From Lineus longissimus (lineage: Eukaryota > Nemertea > Pilidiophora > Heteronemertea > Lineidae), in the NCBI RefSeq assembly GCF_910592395.1, contig NC_088322.1, forward strand, positions 5,205,431 through 5,269,430: a stretch of 64,000 bases of DNA, in the 5' to 3' direction. The notes under the pieces were generated by a model. It did no database searches. It was not told the origin of the DNA and worked only from the letters and a program-made list of their open reading frames with translations. Position 1 is the stretch's first letter. Every line of letters begins with the position of its first letter. Below, in pieces: positions 12,001-25,600 of this stretch. Made by a program: the position numbers and the translations under genes.

Positions 12001-13443
12001 CGACCGACTTTCATCGCCACTAGCGTAATATTGCTAGTCGAATGACAACTTCTCATTGCAGAATCTCGAAATTGCGGTGTCAGTTTGTACAATCGGGCAA
12101 TTCTACTCTAAAAAACCAAAATGAGCATGATCGGTCGCGACGAGCGCCATCGCTCACCGACCGTCATTGCCAGTAGTGTAATATCGCTAGTCGAATGACA
12201 ACTTATCATCGCAGAATCTCGAAATTGCGGTGTCAGTTTGTACAATCGGGCACTTCTACTCTAAAAAACCAAAATTAGCGTGATCGATCACGACGAGCGC
12301 CATCACCGACCGACTTTCATCGCCAGTAGTGTAATATTGCTAGTCGAATGACAACTTCTCATCGCAGAATCTCAAAATTGCCGTCTAAGTTTGTCTAATC
12401 GGTCATCTTGACTCTGTATAACCAAAAGGAGCGTGATTGGTTGCGACAAGCGCCATCGCCGCTGACTTTCATCGCCAGTATTGTAATATCGCTATCGAAT
12501 GACGACTTATTATCGCAGAATCTCGAAATTGTGGTCTCAGTTTGTCTAAACGGTCATCTCGACTCTGTATAACCAAAATGAGCGTGATCGGTCGCGACGA
12601 GCGCCATCACCGACTGACTTTCATCGCCAGTAGTGTAATATCGCTTGTCGAATGACAACTTCTCATCGCAGAGTCTCGAAATTGTGGTCTCAGTTTGTCC
12701 AATCGGACATCTCGACTCTGTATAACCAAAATGAGCGGGATCAGTCGCGACGAGCGCCATCGCCAACCGACTTTCATCGCCAGTAGTGCAATATCGCTAG
12801 TCGAATGACAACTTATCATCACAGAATCTTGAAATTGTGGTCTCAGTTTGTTCAATTGGGCATCTCGACTCCGCATAACCAAAATGAGCGGGATCAGTCC
12901 CTGACAAGCGCCATCGCCAACCGACTTTCATCGCCAGTAGTGTAATATCACTAGTCGAATGACAACTTATCGTCACAGAGTCTCGAAATTGTGGTCTCAG
13001 TTTGTCCAATCGGGCATCTCGACTCCGCATAACCCAAAATGAGTGTGATCGGCCACGACGAGCGCCATCGCCGACCGACCATCATCGCCAATAGTCTTAT
13101 ATCGTTAGTCGAATGACAACTTATCGTCACAGAGTCTCGAAATTGTGGTCTCAGTTTGTCCAATCGGTCATCTCGACTCTGTATAACCAAAATGAGCGGG
13201 ATCAGTCGCGACGAGCGCCATCGCCAACCGACTTTCATCGCCAGTAGTGTAATATCACTAGTCGAATGACAACTTATCATCAACGAATCTCGAAATTGCG
13301 GTCTGAGTTTGTCCAATCGGTCATCTCGACTCTGTATAACCAAAATGAGCGTGATCGGTCGCGACGAGCACCATCGCCAACCGACTTTCATCGCCAGTAG
13401 TGTAATATCGCTATCGAATATAACTTATCATCGCAGAATCTTG

Positions 13444-13593
13444 AAATTGCCTTTTCAGTTTTACCATCGGTCATCACGACTCTGCATATCCAAAGTGAGC
13501 ATAATCGGTCGCGACGAGCGCCATTGCCGACCGACTTTCATCGCCAGTAGTGCAATATCGCTATCGAATATAACTTATCATCGCAGAATCTTG
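13444..13593 (+). repeat. F-type divergent monomer, 150 bp (type example)
   Basis: Its 5' part reads CTTTTCAGTTTTACCATCGG instead of GGTCTCAGTTTGTCCAATCGG, then TCATCACGACTCTGCATATC and CAAAGTGAGC. Two small losses, one in the CAGTTTT tract and two bases in GCTATCGAATATAAC, give 150 bp. A second copy follows at once (13594). I count 24 F monomers. Beyond the first B block they start at 36232, 36382, 41731, 42491, 44935, 45544, 47988, 48597, 51387, 53984, 55554, 57688, 59058, 61040 and 63022. F monomers are convenient unit markers for the HORs of territory B. Confidence 0.9.
13505..13534. other. Per-monomer inverted repeat (example)
   Basis: TCGGTCG at 13505-13511 pairs with CGACCGA at 13528-13534 around a 16-base loop; the 8 bp palindrome GTCGCGAC overlaps the left arm and loop. 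The dyad is present wherever a monomer has GATCGGTCGCGAC together with GCCGACCGAC, which covers many monomers of both territories, and is weakened in GCCAACCGAC or GATCAGTCGC variants. It could form a small hairpin, but no function can be assigned from sequence. Confidence 0.6.
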
Positions 13594-16500
13594 AAATTGC
13601 CTTTTCAGTTTTACCATCGGTCATCACGACTCTGCATATCCAAAGTGAGCATAATCGGTCGCGACGAGCGCCATCGCCGACCGACTTTCATCGCCAGTAG
13701 TGCAATATCGCTAGTCGAATGACAACTTATCATCGCAGAATCTCGTAAATGTAGTCTCAGTTTGTCGAATTGGTCATCTCGACTCTGTATAACCAAAATG
13801 AGCTTGATCGGTCACGACGAACGCCATCACCAACCGACTTTCATCGCCAGTAGTGCAATATCGCTATCGAATATAACTTATCATCGCAGAATATCGAAAT
13901 TGTGCTCTCAGTTTGTTGAATCAGCCATCTCGACTCTTTATAACCAAAATGAGCGTGATCGGTCGCGCCGAGCGCCATCGCCAACCGACTTTCATCGCCA
14001 GTAGTGCAATATCGCTAGTCGAATGAGAACTTATAACGGCAGAATCTTGAAATTGTGGTCTCAGTTTGTCGAATTGGTCATTTTGGCTGTGTATAACTAA
14101 AATGAGTGTGATCGGTCGCGACGAGCGCAATCGCCGACCGACTTTCATCGCCAGAAGTGTAATATCACTAGTCGAATGACAACTTATCATTGCAGAATCT
14201 CGAAATTGTGCTCTCAGTTTGTCGAATCAGCCATCTTCACCCTGTATAACCAAAATGAGCGTGATCGGTCGCGACAAGCGCCATCGCCGACCGACCATCA
14301 TCGGCAGTAGTCTTATATCATTAGTAAAATGACAACTTATCATCGCAGAATCTCAAATTTGCGGTCTCAGTTTTCCAATCGGTCATCTCGACTCTTTATA
14401 ACCAAAATGAGCGTGATCGGTCGAGACGAGCGCCATCACCGACCGACTTTCATCGCCAGTAGTGCAATATCGCTAGTCGAATGACAACTTATCATCACAG
14501 AGTCTCGAAATTGTGGTCTGAGTTTGTCCAATCGGTCATCTCGACTCTGTATAACCAAAATGAGCGGGATCAGTCCCGACGAGCGCCATCGCCAACCGAC
14601 TTTCATCGCCAGTAGTGTAATATCACAAGTCGAATGACAACTTATCGTCACAGAGTCTCGAAATTGTGGTCTCAGTTTGTCCAATCGGTCATCTCGACTC
14701 TGTATAACCAAAATGAGCGGGGTCAGTCGCGACGAGCGCCATCGCCAACCGACTTTCATCGCCAGTAGTGTAATATCACTAGTCGAATGACAACTTATCA
14801 TCAACGAATCTCGAAATTGCGGTCTCAGTTTGTCCAATCGGTCATCTCGACTCTGTATAACCAAAATGAGCGTGATCGGTCGCGACGAGCACCATCGCCA
14901 ACCGACTTTCATCGCCAGTAGTGTAATATCGCTAGTCGAATGACAACTTATCATTGCAGAATCTCGAAATTGTGCTCTGAGTTTGTCGAATCAGCCATCT
15001 TCACCCTGTATAACCAAAATGAGCGTGATCTGTCGCGACGAGCGCCATCGCCAACCGACTTTCATCGCCAGTAGTGCAATATCGCTAGTCGAATGACAAC
15101 TTATCATCGCAGAATCTTGTAATTGTGGTCTTAGTTTGTTGAATTGGTCATCTCGGCCCTGTATAACCAAAATGTGCGTGATAGGTCGCGACAAGCGCCA
15201 TCGCCGACCGACTTTCATCGCCAGTAGTGCAATATCGCCAGTCGAATGACAACTTATCATCGCAGAATCTCGTAATTGTGGTCTCAGTTTGTCGAATTGG
15301 TCATCCCGGCCCTGTATAACCAAAATGAGCATGATCGGTCGCGATGAGCGCCATCGCCGACCGACTTTCAAGCTAGTAGTGCAATATCGCCAGTCGAATG
15401 ACAACTTATCATCGCAGAATCTCGAAACTATGGTCTCAGTTTGTCGAATTGGTCATCTCGGCCCTGTATAACCAAAATGAGCGTGATCGGTCGCGACGAG
15501 CGCCATCGCCGACCAACTTTCATCGCCAGTTGTTTAATATCGCTAGTCGAATGACAACTTATCATTGCAGAATCTTCAAATTGTGCTCTCAGTTTGTTGA
15601 ATCAGCCATCTTCACCCTGTATAACCAAAATGAGCGTGATCGGTCACGACGAGCGCCATCTCCGACCGACCATCATCGCCAGTAGTCTTATATCGTTAGT
15701 CAAATGACAACTTATCATCGCAGAATCTCAAATTTGCGGTCTCAGTTTGTCCAATCGGTCATCTCGACCCTTTATCACCAAATGAGCGTGATCGGTCGCG
15801 ACGATCGCCATCGCCGACCGACTTTCATCGCCAGTAGTGCAATATTGCTATTGAATGACAACTTATCATCACAGAATCTCGAAATTGCGGTCTCAGTTTG
15901 TCCAATGGGTCATCTCGACTCTGTATAACCAAAATGAGCTTGATCGGTCACGACGAGCGCCATCGCCAACCGACTTTCATCGCCAGTAGTGTAATATTGC
16001 TAGTCAGATGACAACTTTTTATCGCAGAATCTCGAAATTGTACTCTCAGTTTGTTAAATCAGCCATCTTGACTCTGTATAACCAAAATGAGCGTGATCGG
16101 TCGTGACGAGCGGCATCGCCAACCGACTTTCATCGCCAGTAGTGTAATATCGCTAGTCGAATGACAACTTATCATCACAGAGTCTCGAAATTGTGGTCTC
16201 AGTTTGTCCAATCGGTCATCTCGACTCTGTATAACCAAAATGAGCGTGATTGGTTGCGACGAGCGCCATCGCCGACCGACTTTCATCGCCAGTAGTGCAA
16301 TATCGCTAGTCGAATGACAACTTATAACGGCAGAATCTTGAAATTGTGGTCTAAGTTTGTCAAATTGGTCATTTTTGCTCTGTATAACTAAATTGAGTGT
16401 GATCGGTCGCGACGAGCGCCATCGCCGACCGACTTTCATCGCCAGTAGTGTAACATCGCTAGTCAAATGACAACTTATCATTGCAGAATCTCGAAATTGT

Positions 16501-16801
16501 GCTCTCAGTTTGTCGAATCAGCCATCTTCACCCTGTATAACCAAAATGAGCGTGATCGGTCGCGACAAAAGCGCCATCGCCGACGGACCATCATTGCCAA
16601 TAGTCTAATATCATTAGTAAAATGACAACTTATCATCGCAGAATCTCAAATTTGCGGTCTCAGTTTGTCCAATCGGACATCTCGACTCTGTATAACCAAA
16701 ATGAGCGGGATCAGTCGCGACGAGCGCCATCGCCAACCGACTTTCATCGCCAGTAGTGTAATATCGCTAGTCGAATGACAACTTATCATCACAGAGTCTC
16801 A

Positions 16802-18340
16802 AAATTGTGGTCTCAGTTTGTCCAATCGGTCATCTTGACTCTGTATAACCAAAATGAGCGTGATTGGTCGCGACGAGCGCCATCGCCGACCGACCATCAT
16901 TGCCAATAGTCTTATATCGTTAGTCGAATGACAACTTATCATCGCAGAATCTCGAAACTGTGGTCTCAATTTGTTGAATCGGTCATCTCGACTCTGTATA
17001 ACCAAAATGAGCGTGATTGGTCGCGACGAGCGCCATCGCCGACCGACTTTCATCGCCAGTAGTGCAATATCGCTAGTCGAATGACAACTTATAACGGAAG
17101 ATTCATGAAATTGTGGTCTCAGTTTGTCGAATTGGTCATTTTGGCTCTGTATGACTAAAATGAGTGTGATCGGTCGCGACGAGCGCCATCGCCGACGGAC
17201 TTTCATCGCCAGTAGTGTAATATCGCTAGTCGAATGACAACTTATCATTGCAGAATCTCGAAATTGTGCTCTCAGTTTGTCGAATCAGCCATCTTCACCC
17301 TGTATAACCAAAATGAGCGTGATCGGTCGCGACAAGCGCCATCGCCGACGGACCATCATCTCCAGTAGTCTTATATCATTAGTCAAATGACAACTTATCA
17401 TCGCAGAATCTCAAATTTGCGGTCTCAGTTTTTCCAATTGGTCATCTCGACTCTTTATGACCAAAATGAGCGTGATCGGTCGAGACAGGCGCCATCGCCG
17501 ACCGACTTTCATCGCCAGTATTGCAATATCGCTAGTCGAATGACATTTTATCATCACAGAGTCTCGTAATTGTGGCCTCAGTTTGTCCAATCGATCATCT
17601 CGACTCTGTATAACGAAAATGAGGGGATCAGTCGCGACGAGCGCCATCGCCAACCGACTTTCATCGCCAGTAGTGTAATATCGCTAGTCGAATGACAACT
17701 TATCATCACAGAGTCTCGAAATTGTGGTCTCAGTTTGTCCAATCGGACATCTCGACTCTGTATAACCAAAATGAGCGGGATCAGTCGCCACGAGCGCAAT
17801 CGCCAACCGACTTTCATCGCCAGTAGTGTAATATCGCTAGTCGAATGACAACTTATCTTCACAGAGTCTCGAAATTGTGGTCTCAGTTTTTCCAATCGGT
17901 CATCTCGACTCTGTATAACCAAAATGAGCGTGATTGGTGGCGACGAGCGCCATCGCCGACCGACCATCATTGCCAATAGTCTTATATCGTTAGTCGAATG
18001 ACAACTTATCATCGCAGAATCTCGAAACTGTGGTCTCAATTTGTTGAATCGGTCATCTCGACTCTGTATTACCAAAATGAGCGTGATTGGTCGCGACGAG
18101 CGCCATCGCCGACCGACTTTTATCGCCAGTAGTGCAATATCGCTAGTCGAATGACAACTTATAACGGCAGAATCTTGAAATTGTGGTCTCAGTTTGTCGA
18201 ATCAGCCATCTTCACCCTGTATGACCAAAATGAGCGTGATCGGTCGCGACAAGCGCCATCGCCGACGGACCATCATCGCCAGTAGTCTTATATCATTAGT
18301 CAAATGACAACTTATCATCGCAGAATCTCAAATTTGCGGT
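16802..18340. repeat. Seven-monomer repeat (about 1,070 bp)
   Basis: Monomers from 16,802 match those from 17,872. Shared variants are GTGATTGGTCGCGAC or GTGATTGGTGGCGAC, a CATCATTGCCAATAGTCTTA monomer, GAAACTGTGGTCTCAATTTG, then ACTTATAACGG. The second unit lacks one monomer, the one with CATTTTGGCTCTGTATGAC. The same arrangement lies 22,788 bp downstream in the second 22.5 kb copy. Confidence 0.65.
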
Positions 18341-20007
18341 CTCAGTTTGTCCAATCGGTCATATCGACTCTTTATAACCAAAATGAGCGTGATCGATCGA
18401 GACGAGCGCCATCGCCGACCGACTTTCATCGCCAGTAGAGTAATATCGCTAGTCGAATAACAACTTATCATCGCAGAATCTTGAAATTGTGGTCTCAGTT
18501 TGTCCAATCGGGCATCTCAACTCTGTATAACCAAAGTGAGCGTGATCGGTCGCGACGAGCACCATCGCCAACCGACTTTCATCGCCAGTATTGTAATATC
18601 GCTAGTCGGATGACAACTTATTATCGCAGAATCTGGAAATTGTGCTCTTAGTTTGTTGAATCAGCCATCTTGACTCTGTAAAACCAAAATGAGCGTGATC
18701 GATCACGACGATCGCCATCGCTGACCGACTTTCATCGTCAGTACTGCAATATCGCTAGTCGAATGACAACTTATCATCACAGAGTCTCGAAATTGTGGTG
18801 TCCGTTTGTCCAATCGGTCATCTCGACTCTGTATAACCAAAATGAGCGGGATCGGTCGCGACGGGCACCATCGCCAACCGACTTTCATCGTCAGTAGTGC
18901 AATATCGCAAGTCGAATGACAACCTATCATCACAGAATCTTGAAATTGCCTTTTCAGTTTTACCATCGGTCATCACGACTCTGCATATCCAAAGTGCGCG
19001 TGATCGGTCGCGACGAGCACCATCGCCGACGAACTTTCATCCCCAGTTGTGCAATATTGCTATCAAATGACAACTTATCATCACAGAATCTTGAAATTGT
19101 GGTCTCAGTTTGTCGAATTGGTCATTTTGGCTCTATATAACTAAAATGAATGCGATCGGTCGCGACGAGCGCCATCGCCGACCGACTTTCATCGCCAGTA
19201 GTGTAATATCGCTAGTCAAATGACAACTTATCATCGCAGAATCTCAAATTTGCAGTCTCAGTTTGTCCAATCGGTCATCTCGACTCTTTATAACCAAAAT
19301 GAGCGTGATCGGTCGTGACAAGCGCCATCGCCAACCGACTTTCATCGCCAGTAGTGTAATATCGCCAGTCGAATGACAACTTATCATCACAGAATCTCGA
19401 AATTGCAGTCTCAGTTTGTCCAATCAGTCATCTCGGCCCTGTATAAGCAAAATGAGCGTGATCGGTCGCGACGAGCGCCATCGCCGACCGACTTTCATCG
19501 CAGTAGTGTAATATCGCTGGTCGAATGACAACTTATCAATGCAGAATCTCGAAATTGTGCTCTCAGTTTGTTGAATCAGCCATCTTGACTCTGTATAACC
19601 AAAATGAGCGTGATCGGTCACGACGAGCGCTATCTCCAACCGACTTTCATCGCCAGTAGTGCAATATCGTTATCGAATATAACTCATCATCGCAGAATCT
19701 TGAAATTGCCTTTTCAGTTTTACCATCGGTCATCACGACTCTGCATATCCAGAGTGAGCGTGATCGGTCGCGACGAGCGCCATCGCCGACCGACTTTCAT
19801 CGCCAGTTGTGTAATATTGCTAGTCGAATGACAACTTATAATAGAAAGATCTCGGAATTGTGCTCTCAGTTTGTTGAATCAGCCATCTTGACTATGTATA
19901 ACCAAAATGAGCGTGATCGGTCGCAACGAGCACCATCGCCAACCGACTTTCATCGCCAGTAGTGTAATATCGCTAGTCGGATGACAACTTATTATCGCAG
20001 AATCTCG

Positions 20008-22298
20008 AAATTGTGCTCTCAGTTTGTTGAATCAGCCATCTTGACTCTGTATAACCAAAATGAGCGTGATCGATCGCGACGATCGCCATCGCCGACCTAC
20101 TTTCATCGTCAGTAGTGCAACATCGCTAGTCGAATGACAACTTATCATCACAGAGTCTCGAAATTGTGGTGTCAGTTTGTCCAATCGGTCATCTCGACTC
20201 TGTATAACCAAAATGAGCATGATCGGTCGCGACGATCGCCATCGCCGACCGACTTTCATCGCCAGTAGTGCAATATCGCTAGTCAAATGACAACTTATCA
20301 TCACAGAGTCTCGAAATTGTGGTGTCAGTTTATCCAATCGGTCATCTCGACTCTGTATTACCAAAATGAGCGGGATCGGTCGCGACGAACGCTATCGCCA
20401 ACCGACTTTCATCGCCAGTAGTGTAATATCGCTAGTCGAATGACAACTTATCATCAAAGAATCTCGAAATTGCGGTCCCAGTTTGTCCAATCGGTCATCT
20501 CGACTCTGTATAACCAAAATGAGCGTGATCGGTCGCGACGAGCACCATCGCCAACCGACTTTCATCGCCAATAGTGTAATATCGCTAGTCGGATGACAAC
20601 TTATTATCGCAGAATCTCGAAATTGTGCTCTCAGTTTGTTGAATCAGCCATCTTGACTCTGTATAACCAAAATGAGCGTGATCGGTCGCGACGAGCACCA
20701 TCCCCAACCGACTTTCATCGCCAGTAGTGTAATATCACTAGTGGAATGACAACTTATCATCGCAGAATCTCGTAATTGTGGTCTCAGTTTGTGGAATTGG
20801 TCATCTCGACTCTGCATAACCAAAATGAGTGTGATCGGTCACGACGAGCGATATCGCCGACCGACCATCATCGCCAATAGTCTTATATCGTTAGTCGAAT
20901 GACTACTTATCATCGCAAAATCTCGAAAGTCTGGTTTCAATTTGTTGAATTGGTGATCTCGGCTCTGTATAACCAAAATGAGCGTGATCGGTCGTGACAA
21001 GCGCCATCGCCGACCGACCATCATCGCCAGTAGTGTAATATCGATAGTCGGATGACAACTTATTATCGCGGAATCTGGAAATTGTGCTCTTAGTTTGTTG
21101 AATCAGCCATCTTGACTCTGTATAACCAAAATGAGCGTGATCGGTCGCAACGAGCACCATCGCTAACCGACTTTCATCGCCAGTAGTGTAATATCGCTAG
21201 TCGGATGACAACTTATTATCATAGAATCTCGAAATTGTGCTCTCAGTTTGTTGAATCAGCCATCTTGACTCTGTATAACTAAAATGAGCGTGATCGATCG
21301 CGACGATCGCCATCGCCGACCGACTTTCATCGTCAGTAGTGCAACATCGCTAGTCGAATGACAACTTATCATCACAGAGTCTCGAAATTGTGGTGTCAGT
21401 TTGTCCAATCGGTCATCTCGACTCTGTATAACCAAAATGAGCATGATCGGTCGCGACGATCGCCATCGCCGACCGACTTTCATCGCCAGTAGTGCAATAT
21501 CGCTAGTCAAATGACAACTTATCATCACAGAGTCTCGAAATTGTGGTGTCAGTTTGTCCAATCGGTCATCTCGACTCTGTTTTACCAAAATGAGCGGGAT
21601 CGGTCGCGACGAACGCTATCGCCAACCGACTTTCATCGCCAGTAGTGTAATATCGCTAGTCGAATGACAACTTATCATCAAATAACCTCGAAATTGCGGA
21701 CCCAGTTTGTCCAATCGGTCATCTCGACTCTGTATAACCAAAATGAGCGTGATCGGTCGCGACGAGCACCATCGCCAACCGACTTTCATCGCCAATAGTG
21801 TAATATCGCTAGTCGGATGACAACTTATTATCGCAGAATCTCGAAATTGTGCTCTCAGTTTGTTGAATCAGCCATCTTGACTCTGTATAACCAAAATGAG
21901 CGTGATCGGTCGCGACGAGCGCCATCGCCAACCGACTTTCATCGCCAGTAGTGCAATATCACCATCGAATGACAACTTATCATCGCAGAATCTCGAAATT
22001 GTGGTCTCAGTTTGTTGAATCAGCCATCTTGACTCTGTATAACCAAAATGAGCGTGATCGGTCGCGACGAGCGCCATCGCTCACCGCCTTTCATCGTCAG
22101 TAGTGCAATATCGCTATCGAATATAACTTATCATCGCAGAATCTTGAAATTGCCTTTTCAGTTTCACCATCGGTCATCACGACTCTGCATATCCAAAGTG
22201 AGCGTGATCGGTCGCGACGAGCGCCATTGCCGACCGACTTTCATCGCCAGTAGTGCAATATCGCTAGTCGAATGACAACTTATCATCGCAGAATCTCG
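20008..22298. repeat. Eight-monomer higher-order repeat, copy 1
   Basis: Units start at 20008, 21232 and 22299, with lengths 1,224 bp (exactly 8 x 153) and 1,067 bp. Each opens with a TTGTTGAATCAGCCATCTTG monomer carrying GATCGATCGCGACGATCGCC or its GATCGATTGCGACGATCGCC form, followed by two monomers with CACAGAGTCTCGAAATTGTGGTGTCAG. The 110-residue frame artefact seen at 20,032-20,364, 21,256-21,588 and 22,323-22,655 is a by-product of this repetition. Confidence 0.85.
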
Positions 22299-22604
22299 AA
22301 ATTGTGCTCTCAGTTTTTTGAATCAGCCATCTTGACTCTGTATAACCAAAATGAGCGTGATCGATTGCGACGATCGCCATCGCCGACCGACTTTCATCGT
22401 CAGTAGTGCAATATCGCTAGTCGAATGACAACTTATCATCACAGAGTCTCGAAATTGTGGTGTCAGTTTGTCCAATCGGTCATCTCGACTCTGTATAACC
22501 AAAATGAGCGTCATCGGTCGCGACGATCGCCATCGCCGACCGACTTTCATCGCCAGTAGTGAAATATCGATAGTCGAATGACAACTTATCATCACAGAGT
22601 CTCG

Positions 22605-25600
22605 AAATTGTGGTGTCAGTTTGTCCAATCGGTCATCTCGACTCTGTATTACCAAAATGAGCGGGATCAGTCGCGACGAACGCTATCGCCAACCGACTTT
22701 CATCGCCAGTAGTGCAATATCGCTATCGAATATAACTTATCATCGCAGAATCTTGAAATTGCCTTTTCAGTTTTACCATCGGTCATCACGACTCTGCATA
22801 TCCAAAGTGAGCGTGATCGGTCGCGCGAGCGCCATTGCCGAACGACTTTCATCGCCAGTAGTGCAATATCGCTAGTCGAATGACAACTTTTCATCGCAGA
22901 ATCTCGAAATTGTGCTCTCAGTTTGTAGAATCAGCCATCTTGACTCTGTATAACCAAAATGAGCGTGATCGGTCGCGACGAGCGCTATCGCCAACCAACT
23001 TTCATCGCCAATAGTGCAATATCGCTATTAGAATGACAACTTATCATCGCAGAATCTCGTAATTGTAGTCTCAGTTTGTCGAATTGGTCATCTCGACTCT
23101 GTATAACCAAAATGAGCATGATCGGTCGCGCCGAGCCCCATCGCCAACCAACTTTCATCGCCAGTAGTGCAATATCGCTAGTCGAATGACAACTTTTCAT
23201 CGCAGAATCTCGAAATTGTGCTCTCAGTTTGTCGAATCAGCCATCTTGACTCTGTATAACCAAAATGAGGGTGATCGGTGGCGACGAGCGCCATCGCCGA
23301 CCGACTTTCATCGCCAGTAGTGTAATATCGCTAGTTGAATGACAACTTATCATTGCAGAATCTCGAAATTGTGCTCTCAGTTTGTCGAATCAGCCATCTT
23401 CACCATGTATAACCAAAATGAGCGTGATCGGTCGCGACAAGCGCCATCGCCGATGGACCATCATCGCCAGTAGTCTTATATCATTAGTCAAATGACAACT
23501 TATCATCGCAGAATCTCAAATTTGCGGTCTCAGTTTCTCCAATCGGTCATCTCGACTCTTTATAACCAAAATAAGCGTGATTGTTCGAGACGAGCGCCAT
23601 CGCCGACCGACTTTCATCGCCAGTAGTGCAATATCGCTAGTCGAATGACATTTTATCATCACAGAGTCTCGAAATTGTGGCCTCAGTTTGTCCAATCGAT
23701 CATCTCAACTCTGTATAACCAAAATGAGGGGATCAGTCGCGAAGAGCACCATCGCCAACCGACTTTCATCGCCAGTAGTGCAATATCGCTAGTCGAATGA
23801 CAACTTATAACGGCAGAATCTTGAAATTGTGGTCTCAGTTTGTCGAATTGGACATTTTGGCTCTGTATAACTAAAATGAGTGTGATCTGTCGTGACGAGC
23901 GCCATCGCCGACCGACTTTCATCGCCAGTAGTGTAATATCGCTAGTCGAATGACAACTTATCATTGCAGAATCTCGAAATTGTGCTCTCAGTTTGTCGAA
24001 TCAGCCATCTTCACCCTGTATAACCAAAATGAGCGTGATTGGTCGCGACAAGCGCCATCGCCGACGGACCATCATTGCCAGTAGTCTTATATCATTAGTC
24101 AAATGACAACTTATCATCGCAGAATCTCAAATTTGCGGTCTCAGTTTGTCCAATCGGTCATCTCGACTCTGTATAACCAAAATGAGCGTGATTGGTCGCG
24201 ACGAGCGCCATCGCCGACCGACTTTCATCGCCAGTAGTGCAATATCGCTAGTTGAATGACAACTTATCATCACAGAGTCTCGAAATTGTGGTGTCAGTTT
24301 GTCCAATCGGTCATCTCGACTCTGTATAACCAAAATGAGCGTGATCGGTCGCGACGAGCGCCATCGCCCACCGACTTTCATCGCCAGTAGTGTAATATCG
24401 CTAGTCGAATGACAACTTATAATCGCAGAATCTCAAATTTGTGGTCTCAGTTTGTCCAATCGGTCATCTCGACTCTGTATAACTAAAATGAGTGTGATCA
24501 GTCGCGACGAGCGCCATCGCCGACCGACTTTCATCGCCAGTAGTGTAATATCGCTAGTCGAATGACAACTTATCATCACAGAATCTCGAAATTGCGGTCT
24601 CAGTTTGTCCAATCGGTCATCTCGACTCTGTATAACAAAAATGAGCGTGATCGGTCGCGACGAGCACCATCGCCAACCGACTTTCATTGCCAGTAGTGTA
24701 ATATCGCTAGTCGGATGACAACTTATTATCGCAGAATTTCGAAATTGTGCTCTTAGTTTGTTGAATCAGCCATCTTGACTCTGTATAACCAAAATGAGCG
24801 TGATCGGTCACGACGATTGCCATCGCCAACCGACTTTCATCGCCAGTAGTCTAATATCGCTAGTCGAATGATAACTTATCATCACAGAATCTCGAAATTG
24901 CGGTCTCAGTTTGTCCAATCGGTCATCTCGACTCTGTATAACCAAAATGAGCGTGATCGGTCGCGACGAGCACCATCGCCAACCGACTTTCATTGCCAGT
25001 AGTGTAATATCGCTAGTCGGATGACAACTTATTATGGCAGAATCTCGAAATTGCGGTCTCAGTTTGTCCAATCGGTCTTCTCGACTCTGTATAACCAAAA
25101 TGAGCGTGATCGGTCGCGACGAGCACCATCGCCAAACGACTTTCATCGCCAGTAGTGTAATATCGCTAGTTGGATGACAACTTATTATCGCAGAATCTCG
25201 AAATTGTGCTCTCAGTTTGTTGAATCAGCCATCTTGACTCTGTATAACCAAAATGAGCGAGATCGGTCACGACGATCACCATCGCCGACCGACTTTCATC
25301 GCCAGTAGTGCAATATCGCTATTGAATGACAACTTATCATCGCAGAATCTTGAAATTGCCTTTTCAGTTTTACCATCGGTCATCACGACTCTGCATATCC
25401 AAAGTGAGCGTGATTGGTCATGACGAGCACCATCGCCGACGAACTTTCATCGCCAGTAGTGCAATATCGCTATCGAATGACAACTTATCATCACAGAATC
25501 TCGAAATTGTGCTCTCAGTTTGTCGAATCAGCCATCTTCACCCTGTATAACCAAAATGAGCGTGATCGGTCGCGACGAGCGCCATCGCCAACCGACTTTC

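Larger units (their letters stand above)
1..12374. repeat. Territory A, first block (X-type monomers present)
   Basis: This block is defined by X-type monomers starting at 764, 1682, 2447, 3365, 3977, 5044, 5197, 5656, 6420, 6573, 8863, 9016, 10237, 11001, 11459, 11763, 12069 and 12222. Other local markers are TCCACTCTGTATAACC, GCTCACCGACCGTCAT, CGCTAAACCTTGAAATTG and AGCACAATGTTGC. F-type monomers are absent. The right edge is set at the end of the last X monomer. The next monomer (from 12,375) has a GCCGCTGAC variant also seen in monomers at 307 and 4,434, so the transition is a mosaic over one or two monomers rather than a unique junction. Confidence 0.85.
13277..14950. repeat. Imperfect repeat of about 1.5 kb
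   Basis: The rare variant CATCAACGAATCTCG occurs at 13,278 and again 1,521 bp later, in each case after a TATCACTAGTCGAATGAC monomer and before a monomer with GACGAGCACCATCGCC. The offset equals ten monomers minus 9 bp, explained largely by the two 150 bp F monomers and other short units in between. Surrounding monomers match less well than in the younger HORs, so this looks like an older, partly overwritten duplication. The copy in the second 22.5 kb block lies near 36,066 and 37,587. Confidence 0.6.

Noticed and set aside
14436-14954. 172-codon minus-strand frame, 195 codons in the copy at 37,155-37,742
   Set aside because: The two near-identical copies give different lengths from trivial base changes, which is not how a conserved gene behaves.
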